The notes beneath the pieces were generated by a model. It was given only the letters and a program-made list of their open reading frames with translations. It made no database searches and was not told where the DNA came from. A stretch of DNA of 64,000 nucleotides from Haloimpatiens massiliensis (lineage in GTDB: Bacteria; Bacillota; Clostridia; Clostridiales; Clostridiaceae), in the NCBI RefSeq assembly GCF_900184255.1, contig NZ_LT854638.1, forward strand, positions 1-64,000. Direction: 5' to 3'. Within the stretch, counting starts at the first letter, position 1; the number at the start of each line of letters is the position of its first letter. Made by a program: the position numbers and the translations under genes. This document shows, one piece after another, positions 17,403 to 24,276 of this stretch.

Positions 17403-17466
17403 ATTAGAAGAAGAGGCATTGAAAAAGCTGCAGGAATTGATTAATAGGGAGGTAAATCATGAATAA
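17386..17466 (+). CDS. Tiny ORF, 26 residues
   Basis: A 26-residue acidic helical ORF (EEIIRLEEEALKKLQELI) with an excellent CAGGAGGA ribosome site. It overlaps the following gene start by 8 bases, a translational-coupling arrangement. It could be a leader peptide or a real micro-protein. Confidence 0.45.
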   Translation: MEEIIRLEEEALKKLQELINREVNHE

Positions 17467-17785
17467 AACAGTAAAAAAATTAATTAACAAGACTATCGAA
17501 CTTGAATGTAATCATGTAGATGACAAGGGAATTGAATCTATTATAAAAAATACTGATTATGAAGAATGGAGCCAAAAGTATGATGTAACGAGAGAAAGAT
17601 TGTTTGATATTGTACCAAAGGAACTTCATGAACAATTTGATGAAGTGCTAAATGAATTAGAAACGGCATCGAATGTTATGTTATCCATTGAAAAAGGTTA
17701 TATGTTTAAGCAGGGAGTAATTAAGGGGTTAACTGACTTAAAGTATCTAAACGAGGACATAGGTATTGAGATTGGATTAATTTAA
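17459..17785 (+). CDS. Hypothetical protein
   Basis: A 108-residue soluble protein, acidic and mostly helical (WSQKYDVTRERLFDIVPKEL, TASNVMLSIEKGYMFKQGV). The pattern is common among small proteins of clostridial phages, but no function is known to me. ATG follows GGGAGG. It overlaps the tiny ORF upstream and precedes another tiny ORF by 14 bases. Confidence 0.65.
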   Translation: MNKTVKKLINKTIELECNHVDDKGIESIIKNTDYEEWSQKYDVTRERLFDIVPKELHEQFDEVLNELETASNVMLSIEKGYMFKQGVIKGLTDLKYLNEDIGIEIGLI

Positions 17786-17799
17786 AGGAGCTGATTTAA

Positions 17800-17925
17800 T
17801 TGACCATAAAAGAGCTAGTTGAAAGACAAAATGAATTAATAAAAGCAATAGATAAATTAGCAAGCAAAATAGGGGTGCATTTAAATGATAAAGATAAAAG
17901 CTATGTATTCAACGGAAGACGATAA
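17800..17925 (+). CDS. Tiny hypothetical protein, TTG start
   Basis: A 41-residue ORF starting at TTG 17800 with AAAGGAG 9 bases upstream (TIKELVERQNELIKAIDKLA). It is predicted to be one coiled helix. It overlaps the next ORF by 41 bases in another frame. Function unknown. Confidence 0.45.
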   Translation: MTIKELVERQNELIKAIDKLASKIGVHLNDKDKSYVFNGRR

Positions 17926-18037
17926 GAATAAACTATTGCAAACTCTTAGAGAGAGTTTTAAGGTAATTAAGGTTAGTAAGGAATATATAAAAGAAGGCCC
18001 ATGTAAAAGGATTTACATAAACCTTCAAGAAGAATAA
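17885..18037 (+). CDS. Small conserved-looking phage protein
   Basis: A 50-residue protein (MIKIKAMYSTEDDKNKLLQT, then GPCKRIYINLQEE) resembling short proteins common in Firmicute phage genomes. A weak ribosome site (GGGG, 17871) lies upstream. Function unknown. Confidence 0.55.
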   Translation: MIKIKAMYSTEDDKNKLLQTLRESFKVIKVSKEYIKEGPCKRIYINLQEE

Positions 18038-18120
18038 AAAAATATCCATTCCAAAAGGAATAGACTAAAACCCGCAATTTTAGTTTAACCTTTGGAGATG
18101 GAGAAATCAAGGGGGATATT

Positions 18121-18228
18121 ATGTCAGTACCAATATTTTTAGCTTATATGGATTATTGCAAGGAGAATAACACAGAGCCTAATACAAAAGATTTAAGGCT
18201 ATGGAAAAAGCTTTATAACAATAGATAA
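18121..18228 (+). CDS. Tiny hypothetical protein
   Basis: A 35-residue ORF (MSVPIFLAYMDYCKENNTEP) with GGGGGA 6 bases before the ATG. Short tyrosine/tryptophan-rich proteins of this kind occur in phage early regions. Function unknown. Confidence 0.5.
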   Translation: MSVPIFLAYMDYCKENNTEPNTKDLRLWKKLYNNR

Positions 18229-18269
18229 AACTCTGTAGTACGAAATTCGTACATCTAAAAGTAATATTA

Positions 18270-18301
18270 GTGGTTACTATGTAAATTTATGTAGTAACCA
18301 C
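18270..18301. repeat. Gapped palindrome site B
   Basis: GTGGTTAC, 16 bases, GTAACCAC: a perfect 8-bp inverted pair, 60 bp upstream of the J-domain-like gene. It could also fold as a transcript hairpin. Confidence 0.8.
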
Positions 18302-18361
18302 ATTATTTTAATTAAGGGTGTAACAAAACGGAACCCCCTTACTGCAAAAGGAAGTGAATAA

Positions 18362-19165
18362 ATGTATTGTGTAATTCAAGAAATAGAAAATAAAAGGTTT
18401 AATGAATTTGGAGCATATAAGCAGTTAGAAGTCGATTGTATGTCATTCTGTATAGATGGTCAAGCTAGGACAAAATACTTATATAAATACACAGGAGAAA
18501 GGTTTAAAAGGCCTATAAGGAAAGCTTATAAGATAAGTATTCATAAAAGTTACAGGAAAGATGGTAAAGTTAAAAAGAAACAATGGGTTATTTGCACAAT
18601 AGGTTATTATAATATTATTGATTATGGGACATGGATAGGGGATTATACTATAGGGTTAAATAACAAGCTCCAGGATATTGGGATTACAGAAGAAAAATTA
18701 TGTGAGTTGGTTTATAAGAAGTTAGATCCTATAATTGAAAAAGTAAAAATTGAATTTCAAAAAACAGAAGAATATAAAACTCATAAGAAACACAGAGAAA
18801 TTATTGATAAATACCTTAAGGCTAAGAATGAATTTGAAAGTCTGTACGGTAGTGATACCTATGACTATTGTTATGATATATTTGGTGTTTTAAGAAATGA
18901 GGAATATTTAAAAGATTTAAAAGCAACATATGAGGCACAAAAGACTTACAGGGATAATTATAGTAGTTACCACAGTAATGATTATAGTAACTATGATTTT
19001 AGCGGTTACTTTAAAACTAATACAAGTAATTACACAAAAGAAGAAAAGACATATTTAAAAACAATATATAAAGCTGCAGCTATGAAACTTCACCCAGATA
19101 TTAAAAAAGATAATGGGGAAGGTATGAAATTTTTAAATAAATTAAAAGAAGAATGGGGAATATAA
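18362..19165 (+). CDS. Protein with C-terminal J-domain-like HPD motif
   Basis: A 267-residue protein. The N-terminal ~175 residues match nothing I recognise. A Ser/Asn/Tyr-rich stretch follows (~196-222). The last ~37 residues read like helices II-III of a DnaJ J domain, with KLHPDIKK (HPD at ~244-246) and FLNKLKEEWG. J domains stimulate Hsp70 ATPase; lambda uses host DnaJ/DnaK to release its DnaB helicase, so a link to this element's helicase is conceivable. Two gapped palindromes lie inside the 3' part of the gene. The ATG start follows AAAGGAAG. Confidence 0.65.
   Translation: MYCVIQEIENKRFNEFGAYKQLEVDCMSFCIDGQARTKYLYKYTGERFKRPIRKAYKISIHKSYRKDGKVKKKQWVICTIGYYNIIDYGTWIGDYTIGLNNKLQDIGITEEKLCELVYKKLDPIIEKVKIEFQKTEEYKTHKKHREIIDKYLKAKNEFESLYGSDTYDYCYDIFGVLRNEEYLKDLKATYEAQKTYRDNYSSYHSNDYSNYDFSGYFKTNTSNYTKEEKTYLKTIYKAAAMKLHPDIKKDNGEGMKFLNKLKEEWGI
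18963..18994. repeat. Gapped palindrome site C
   Basis: GTAGTTAC, 16 bases, GTAACTAT (one mismatch), inside the J-domain-like gene where it encodes the Ser/Asn/Tyr-rich stretch. Confidence 0.7.
19002..19033. repeat. Gapped palindrome site D
   Basis: GCGGTTAC, 16 bases, GTAATTAC, inside the same gene, 39 bp after site C. Confidence 0.62.
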
Positions 19166-19171
19166 ATTAAT

Positions 19172-19203
19172 GTAGTTACCGCATAATAATATGAAGTAAC
19201 TAC
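19172..19203. repeat. Gapped palindrome site E
   Basis: GTAGTTAC, 16 bases, GTAACTAC: a perfect inverted pair just after the J-domain-like gene stop. Confidence 0.78.
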
Positions 19204-19307
19204 ATTAATATACAAGAGTTTTATGGTATAATAAATATAAAGATAAAAATAAATATTTTAGTACCCCACAAGCCCAAAATTGGAATGTGGAAGCCTATGA
19301 ATATATG

Positions 19308-19366
19308 GCACGGGAAATTAACTGATTCTGAAATTCGGAATTGGTTATTCTCGTGCTTTTTATTTT
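19308..19366 (+). terminator. Terminator-like hairpin in the element
   Basis: GCACGGGAA...TTAAC and GGTTATTCTCGTGC form an imperfect long stem followed by TTTTTATTTT. It may end the upstream transcript or attenuate the genes that follow. Confidence 0.55.
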
Positions 19367-19385
19367 GTTTAAAAGGAGGTACAAC

Positions 19386-19517
19386 ATGAATGCTAAAGCA
19401 AAAGAGCAGAGAAACGCCTACATGAGAGAGTGGCGTGCTAAAAATAAGGACAAGGTTAAAGCAGCACAGGAGCGGTATTGGGAAAAGAAATCTAAAAATA
19501 ATAGGAAAGAGGGATAA
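19386..19517 (+). CDS. Tiny basic hypothetical protein
   Basis: A 43-residue Lys/Arg-rich protein (NAYMREWRAKNKDKVKAAQE) with AAGGAGG 7 bases before the ATG. The MREWRAKN pattern is common in small phage proteins, some annotated as HNH-associated or DNA-binding, but no domain can be assigned. It ends two bases before the next gene. Confidence 0.6.
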   Translation: MNAKAKEQRNAYMREWRAKNKDKVKAAQERYWEKKSKNNRKEG

Positions 19518-19519
19518 AA

Positions 19520-20053
19520 GTGTTAAGAGATAAAATAAGAAAAATAATTGATGATGGAAATACAAGAATTTCAGAACTACAAAAGAAAATAGTAAAAATA
19601 AAAGAAAGTGCTATGTATTCAAATAATTACAAGCTACAGGCAAACGCAGATTATAGACAGGAATGTGTAAAAATAAGAAATGAAGTCCATGACAAAGTTA
19701 TTAAATTGTTTGATGAAGAGATCCAAAAGGTAAATGAAGAAAATTATTATAAGGACAATAATAGTCTAGAAACTTCTAATTTACTAAAGATGATAGAGCT
19801 AACTAAAGATACTATGACAGAGCAGGAAATAACCTATTTATTGGAGATAAACAAAGAAAATAACATAATAAAAAGAGTATTAGCTGCAGTTGCTGATAGC
19901 AGAGGAATTTATATTGACAATATTAAGTATTTACCTAATTCTATAGAGCTGCAGGGATGGAAAGAAAAATTAAGTGGAGCAATATTACAATCGACAGATG
20001 AAGGTATTGAAGGCTTGAAAATAGAGTTGTTATTAAGAAATATGAATATTTAG
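19520..20053 (+). CDS. Hypothetical coiled-coil protein
   Basis: A 177-residue protein starting at GTG 19520 two bases after the previous stop, with GAAAGAGGG as ribosome site. It is helical and charged throughout, likely coiled coil in the first ~80 residues (RISELQKKIVKIKESAMYSN). No recognised domain. Similar proteins of clostridial phages have no known role. Confidence 0.68.
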   Translation: MLRDKIRKIIDDGNTRISELQKKIVKIKESAMYSNNYKLQANADYRQECVKIRNEVHDKVIKLFDEEIQKVNEENYYKDNNSLETSNLLKMIELTKDTMTEQEITYLLEINKENNIIKRVLAAVADSRGIYIDNIKYLPNSIELQGWKEKLSGAILQSTDEGIEGLKIELLLRNMNI

Positions 20054-20664
20054 TGTAGGGAGCTAAGGAGCATTAAGCTCCAAGGCTCTTATTTATTAAA
20101 TGCTAACATTTGCTAACATGCTGAGAAATGTCAAGGTGTTAAGGTTTGTTAAGGTACAAAGGTGTTTATATTTCCGACATTTCAGAGGCACTAAAAAGGT
20201 ATCCGGCCTTTCTGGCTACCCTAAAAAGTATATTATAAAGGAGTTCCTAAAGTGGAAATACCTATAAATATATAAGGTATTCGGCACTTTCGGCGGCCTT
20301 AAAAAGGGAATTTATCCGGAGATTCTGGACCCCCTAAGGGGATTTAATATAAAAACCCAACAAAACCTAACATACACGTGTATATATAGGTATTAACGAG
20401 AAATATTAAATAAACTATAACTAAAATATATAAAATAGATATGGGATTTTTCTCCCGCAACTAGATAAAACTAGATATTTTAATAAAGATATAGAATAAA
20501 ATCATTGCTAAGAAATGTTAAGGTCAGAAAAAATAGAGCCTTACAAAACCTTACTTTATTTTTATATAGAAAAGTAAAATAGCATGTTAACTAATGTTAA
20601 CGTAAATTATTTAATAAATTGCTAAAAGAATCCCTAGAATTACTTGTAAAAGAGGTGACAGAGC
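20054..20664. other. Gene-free region with degenerate repeats (possible origin)
   Basis: No credible ORF in 611 bases. Two degenerate ~34-bp copies lie at 20196-20229 and 20274-20306 (AAGGTATCCGGCCTTTC against AAGGTATTCGGCACTTTC, both ending CTAAAAAG/TTAAAAAG). GCTAACATT recurs at 20102 and, as GCTAACATG, at 20112; related GTTAA/TTAAC motifs lie at 20580-20600. ACACGTGT is a short palindrome at ~20384. A repeat-rich, AT-rich gap downstream of the replication genes could be the replication origin, but no DnaA-box cluster was seen. Confidence 0.4.
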
Positions 20665-21372
20665 GTGACTAATGAAGAACTAGTATATTTATATCAAAAG
20701 GGTGATAAAAAGGCACTGGATAAGCTTATAGAGAGAAATAAGGGCATAGTGTATAAGTTAGCTAATAAGTTTTATGTAGAAAAAACTAATAGTATAGATA
20801 GAGAGGATCTAGAGCAAGAGGGGTTTATTGGTTTAATGGCTGCAGCTAAAAAATATAAAAAAGATATAGAAAATCCAGCTAAATTTACGACTTATGCAGT
20901 GTATTGGGTATATTCTAAAATAAGCAGATATGTTAATCAAAGGAGTACCAACGAAGAAACTAGCCTTAATATTCCTATAGGTGAAGATGGTGAGAATGAA
21001 CTTTTAGATACTATAGAAGGCGTTGATTATGGCTTTGAAAATGTGGAAGAAAGGTTATATATTCAAAAGCTTCATGAAGAACTTGAGGAAGCGATGCTGA
21101 AATATAACACCCTACAAGAAAGGGAGATATTAAAGCTTCGCTATGGTTGGAATAATGTTAAACCTATGAAATTACGTGAAATAGGAGAAGTGTTTAATAT
21201 ATCACATGGATGTGTAAGGCGAGTAGAAGCTAAAGCTAGAAGAAAAATAAGAAACACTCCCTGGGGCCAAGAAATGCGACGGGAGATGTATATTAAAAAA
21301 GCATATGCTGCTAAATATAATATACAAAGTAATTTAGAATTTATGGAGTGGAAAAATAAATATATAACATAG
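20665..21372 (+). CDS. Sigma-70 family RNA polymerase sigma factor of the element
   Basis: A 235-residue sigma factor. Region 2 is clear (DLEQEGFIGLMAAAKKYKK, TTYAVYWVYSKISRYVN, ~52-95), as is region 4 with its helix-turn-helix (EREILKLRYGW, MKLREIGEVFNISHGCVRRV, ~152-195). Region 1.1 is absent. It would direct host RNA polymerase to specific promoters, perhaps late genes of the element or a helper phage. The start is GTG at 20665 with AGAGGTGAC upstream. It stands alone after the repeat-rich gap. Confidence 0.88.
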   Translation: MTNEELVYLYQKGDKKALDKLIERNKGIVYKLANKFYVEKTNSIDREDLEQEGFIGLMAAAKKYKKDIENPAKFTTYAVYWVYSKISRYVNQRSTNEETSLNIPIGEDGENELLDTIEGVDYGFENVEERLYIQKLHEELEEAMLKYNTLQEREILKLRYGWNNVKPMKLREIGEVFNISHGCVRRVEAKARRKIRNTPWGQEMRREMYIKKAYAAKYNIQSNLEFMEWKNKYIT

Positions 21373-21373
21373 T

Positions 21374-21412
21374 AGAGCATAGAGGATTAGCTTCTCTATG
21401 CTTATTTTTTAG
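21374..21412 (+). terminator. Terminator after the sigma factor gene
   Basis: AGCATAGAG and CTCTATGCT pair, followed by TATTTTTTAGCTTTTTT. Confidence 0.8.
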
Positions 21413-21777
21413 CTTTTTTTGTTGAAATATACTACAACTAGCATATAAACGCTAATGGCACTTAAAAATAACTGTGGTGCTAAGCTTTTTCTAATAAGCG
21501 TATGTTTTTAATGGTGTTAAATTAAGGTACTGCAAAGGTTTGCACTAAAAATTAGCGTATACGCTTATTCTAGTTAACCTTTGAGAGTTAAAATGGCGTA
21601 GGTATATTTTAAAAAATAGCGATACAATAAGGTGCTAAGGGGAGTGAATCTTTTTTATTTAACATTTTTTACAAGTAAACCATATATATTTAGTAAGGAA
21701 GTATAAATTTTATTAAATAAGGGAATGAATCAAATGAATATAAAAGGTAAGTGAAATGTTAAATTAATGAAAATAAA
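21413..21777. other. Gene-free spacer before the XRE/ImmA/PIN trio
   Basis: No ORF. Short inverted or repeated motifs built on AGCGTAT occur (AATAAGCGTATG near 21493, TTAGCGTATACGCTTA near 21552). ACTAGCATATAAACGCTAAT (~21434) answers ATTAGCGTATACGCTTATTCTAG (~21551), an imperfect inverted repeat. Purpose unknown; regulatory sites are possible. Confidence 0.35.
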
Positions 21778-21845
21778 TTGAAGTTAAATATAAAAATGGT
21801 ATAATAAAGGTATAAAGTATCACTAATTACGATATTTTACGTGAT
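21778..21845 (+). promoter_or_regulatory. Promoter and possible operator of the XRE/ImmA/PIN trio
   Basis: TTGAAG (21778-21783) and TATAAT (21800-21805) are 16 bases apart. ATCAC at 21819-21823 and GTGAT at 21841-21845 form a spaced inverted pair downstream of the -10, a plausible binding site for the XRE protein encoded next. Confidence 0.5.
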
Positions 21846-21873
21846 TATACCATTAATGAAGGGTGGTGTAATT

Positions 21874-22290
21874 ATGGATAAAGTTATTTTTATGGGGGAA
21901 AGAGTTATGAATACAATGTTGGAACAAGTTAACTTAAATCCATATGAAAGACCTAGATATACTAAATATGAAATAAGTAATATGGTAAAAAGTAAAAGAA
22001 AAATAGAAAATTTAAGTACTACGGAATTTGCTATAAAATATGGAATAAGTGAAATAACTTTAACACAAATAGAAGAAGCTAGAAGAAGTTTTAATGTTAG
22101 CATTTATAAAGCATGTAGTAAAATATTAAATATGCCCATTATAGAACTATTAGCTTTTGATAAAGATAAAGAAATATGTTATAGAAAAGAAGATGTATGT
22201 TCTCAGCAGAAAGTAAAATCTACAATAGACTTAGCTAATACTATATTTAATGAAATGGTAATGCAACGAAAGATGAATGTTAGAGAGTAG
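21874..22290 (+). CDS. XRE-like helix-turn-helix regulator
   Basis: A 138-residue protein with a Cro/CI-type helix-turn-helix at ~25-95 (STTEFAIKYGISEITLTQIE, then ILNMPIIELLAFDKD). The ATG at 21874 is preferred over GTG 21841 because GGGTGGTG lies 7 bases upstream. The stop is 8 bases before an ImmA/IrrE peptidase gene. In such pairs the peptidase typically cleaves or relieves the XRE repressor, so this is probably the repressor of the trio. Confidence 0.8.
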   Translation: MDKVIFMGERVMNTMLEQVNLNPYERPRYTKYEISNMVKSKRKIENLSTTEFAIKYGISEITLTQIEEARRSFNVSIYKACSKILNMPIIELLAFDKDKEICYRKEDVCSQQKVKSTIDLANTIFNEMVMQRKMNVRE

Positions 22291-22298
22291 GTGTAGAA

Positions 22299-23060
22299 TT
22301 GGCTAAAATAAATATAAATAAACAACTTCAATTATATAGAGATTATGTATTACCAATTGCTACGACAGAAAGGAACAAAATTATTCCTAAGGATTCAATA
22401 GTAAAGGATACCTTTGGTTTGTTAGAGCAATTGGGTTTTTTTATTTTAAAGTTTCCGAGTTTTGATGATAATTTATCTGGATTTTATATTAATAAAAGTG
22501 GATTTAAATGTGTATATGTAAATTCAAAGCATACGTTAGGAAGACAATTTTTTTCAGCATGGCATGAATATTATCATGTTGTAACCGGAGAAGGCGGAGG
22601 AGTAAGTTTATTTGATCAGATGAAAGAAGATATTGTAGAATGTAAGGCAGAACTTTTTGCTGGATATATACTTATGCCTGAAAACTTAGTCTTTAATTAT
22701 ATAAAAAAAAATCAGTTAAATTTAAAGTATTTAAGTCATAACCAGATAATAAGAATGCAAAATTATTTTAAAGTTAGTTATACAGCAATGATAAAAAGGT
22801 TAACAATTTTATTTCCTGAATATAATAATTTAGGAGTATTATATGGATTAGGTAATAAGAACCGTCATGAAGAGCTATGTAAGAAAACAATTAAATTAGG
22901 TGGAGATATTACTTTAATTAAGCCAACAAATAATTTTTATGTATCACAACAATTTAAGACTGATGTATTAGAGAACTTAAAAATGGATAGGATAGATGAA
23001 GGAAGAGCAGAAGTATTATTAAATTTGAATAAGGATAATATAAGTGAGCTTAATAAATAA
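22299..23060 (+). CDS. ImmA/IrrE-family zinc metallopeptidase
   Basis: A 253-residue protein of COG2856. The zinc site is AWHEYYHVV (HExxH, residues ~89-93), and the third ligand is probably in ECKAELFAGYILMP (~112-125). ImmA-type enzymes inactivate XRE repressors after DNA damage or a phage signal. The start is TTG at 22299 with GTAGGTG upstream. The end overlaps the start of the PIN-like gene by 17 bases, so production of the two is likely coupled. Confidence 0.88.
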   Translation: MAKININKQLQLYRDYVLPIATTERNKIIPKDSIVKDTFGLLEQLGFFILKFPSFDDNLSGFYINKSGFKCVYVNSKHTLGRQFFSAWHEYYHVVTGEGGGVSLFDQMKEDIVECKAELFAGYILMPENLVFNYIKKNQLNLKYLSHNQIIRMQNYFKVSYTAMIKRLTILFPEYNNLGVLYGLGNKNRHEELCKKTIKLGGDITLIKPTNNFYVSQQFKTDVLENLKMDRIDEGRAEVLLNLNKDNISELNK

Positions 23061-23637
23061 GGACGAAATTAAAAAATATCCTATATGTGATACAGATATT
23101 TGGGTGAAATTATGTTTGGCGGGCATTGAGAATAAAGTATTTAAAAAGTATGGTAAGTTAATAGTAGCCGATGTTGTGGCTCAAGAGATATCAGCATGGA
23201 ACAATGAAAGCAGGTTTAATTATATATATACTAGATTTAAGCAAAAGAGTATGAGCGGTGATATTATAGTAATACATCATCAAAATATAGAGCCAGAAGA
23301 AGATAGAATGATATTAGAAATGCAGCTATATCAATATAAATTTAAGACAGGCTTTAAAAACATACCTAAGGAAAAACATAAGGGAGAATTTGTATCTGCT
23401 ATTTATGCAGATTATTTTAATATTCCATTTCTTAAAAGTAATGATAGTACATTTAAGCCAGGAGAAAGAGGGAGAAAGGAGTTTCCAGATTTAAAGGTGA
23501 AAAATTGGTATGATACAACGAATGAATTAATATCTGAAGTTAGAGAAAAAATAAAATTAAGAGCAAAAGTGGAAACTCTTGAAAAAGTAATGGAAGAAGA
23601 AAACGAGATATATAAAAAACATGGATCATTATACTAA
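23044..23637 (+). CDS. PIN-like nuclease (DUF4411-type)
   Basis: A 197-residue protein. PICDTDIWVKLCLAG (~13-27) gives the first acidic residues of a PIN fold, VADVVAQEIS (~41-50) the Glu helix and GEFVSAIYADYFNIPFLKSND (~118-138) the later acidic positions. PIN proteins are metal-dependent RNases, often toxins. Related genes next to COG2856/XRE genes have been predicted as toxin-antitoxin-type systems. The GTG start lies inside the ImmA gene end. It is the last gene before attR, a typical cargo position. Confidence 0.7.
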   Translation: MSLINKDEIKKYPICDTDIWVKLCLAGIENKVFKKYGKLIVADVVAQEISAWNNESRFNYIYTRFKQKSMSGDIIVIHHQNIEPEEDRMILEMQLYQYKFKTGFKNIPKEKHKGEFVSAIYADYFNIPFLKSNDSTFKPGERGRKEFPDLKVKNWYDTTNELISEVREKIKLRAKVETLEKVMEEENEIYKKHGSLY

Positions 23638-23670
23638 ATATTTAGTATAAATACTTTTAAGTTTATATCC

Positions 23671-23711
23671 TTGTCGTTAATTTGTCGTTAAAAACTAAAA
23701 ATTAACGACAA
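23671..23711 (+). repeat. Integrase arm-type sites, right end
   Basis: TTGTCGTTA at 23671 and 23682 and its inverse TAACGACAA at 23703. The pair at 23671-23690 has the same 11-bp spacing as 11373-11392 at the left end. Confidence 0.68.
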
Positions 23712-23806
23712 AAACAAGCAATTTAAAAATGAATATAAATGGTTAATGCCTTGAAATAACTGGGTTCGTGTAAAACTAATAAATTATAAATTAGTTAAGG
23801 AACTAA

Positions 23807-23851
23807 CTACGAACCAGTTGGTCGGGAGTTCGAATCTTCTCTGACGCACCA
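23807..23851 (+). repeat. Right attachment site (attR), tRNA-Arg 3' remnant
   Basis: The 45-bp copy of the tRNA-Arg 3' half ending in CCA, with three mismatches to attL. There is no acceptor 5' half, so it is not a functional tRNA. The three differences mean that the element brought its own version of the tRNA end. Confidence 0.88.
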
Positions 23852-23854
23852 AAA

Positions 23855-23889
23855 AACCTTGTAAGCATTAAGCTTACAAGGTTTTTTTA
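23855..23889 (+). terminator. Original tRNA-Arg terminator, now after attR
   Basis: ACCTTGTAAGC pairs with GCTTACAAGGT around ATTAA, followed by seven Ts. Confidence 0.85.
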
Positions 23890-24276
23890 TTTCCAATAGC
23901 TATTTGATATAGTTGGCAGATTCCATAGTGTTAATGGATGTACTTTTAACTTGATATGTATTAAAATAATTAGTTTTGTAATTTAAAGTTAATAATACCA
24001 ATAGAAGTATTGGTAAAACCAATATGCTTTATGCAATATATAATTAAACAAATTAAATATTAAACCGATAATATATTTAATGGGAAATAAATTTAATACT
24101 GGAACTTATTTAATAATTATAGTATAAATTTTCATTTGTAACTATTAATTTAATATATATGGCAAATATTAGGGAGAATATTGAGAATAATTACAATATT
24201 GTGTTAAAATATATTAAATTGATACTATAAATATAATTAGTGTTTATTTTTTTATAAGAGGGGTGAGATAAGAAGA
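23890..24276. other. Gene-free AT-rich upstream region of the chemoreceptor
   Basis: About 390 bases with no credible ORF and no recognised riboswitch. Only AT-rich promoter-like stretches were seen before the chemoreceptor gene. Confidence 0.4.

Larger units (their letters stand above)
11260..23851. mobile_element. Integrated phage-like/satellite element in tRNA-Arg
   Basis: The 12.6-kb segment is bounded by 45-bp direct repeats of the tRNA 3' end (three mismatches). A leftward integrase lies next to the left end. Then come a Uma2 nuclease, a CI/Cro switch, an excisionase-like protein, DnaD-like and DnaB-like replication proteins, many tiny genes, a sigma factor and an XRE/ImmA/PIN trio. 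No terminase, portal, capsid, tail, holin or conjugation gene is visible. It therefore fits a phage-satellite-type island or a prophage that kept only control and replication genes. The ends are supported by sequence; the class is inference. Confidence 0.88.

Noticed and set aside
23807..23851. A second tRNA-Arg.
   Set aside because: Only the 3' half is present and no acceptor 5' strand lies upstream; it is attR.
11260..23851. An integrative conjugative element.
   Set aside because: No relaxase, coupling ATPase or type IV secretion gene is present.
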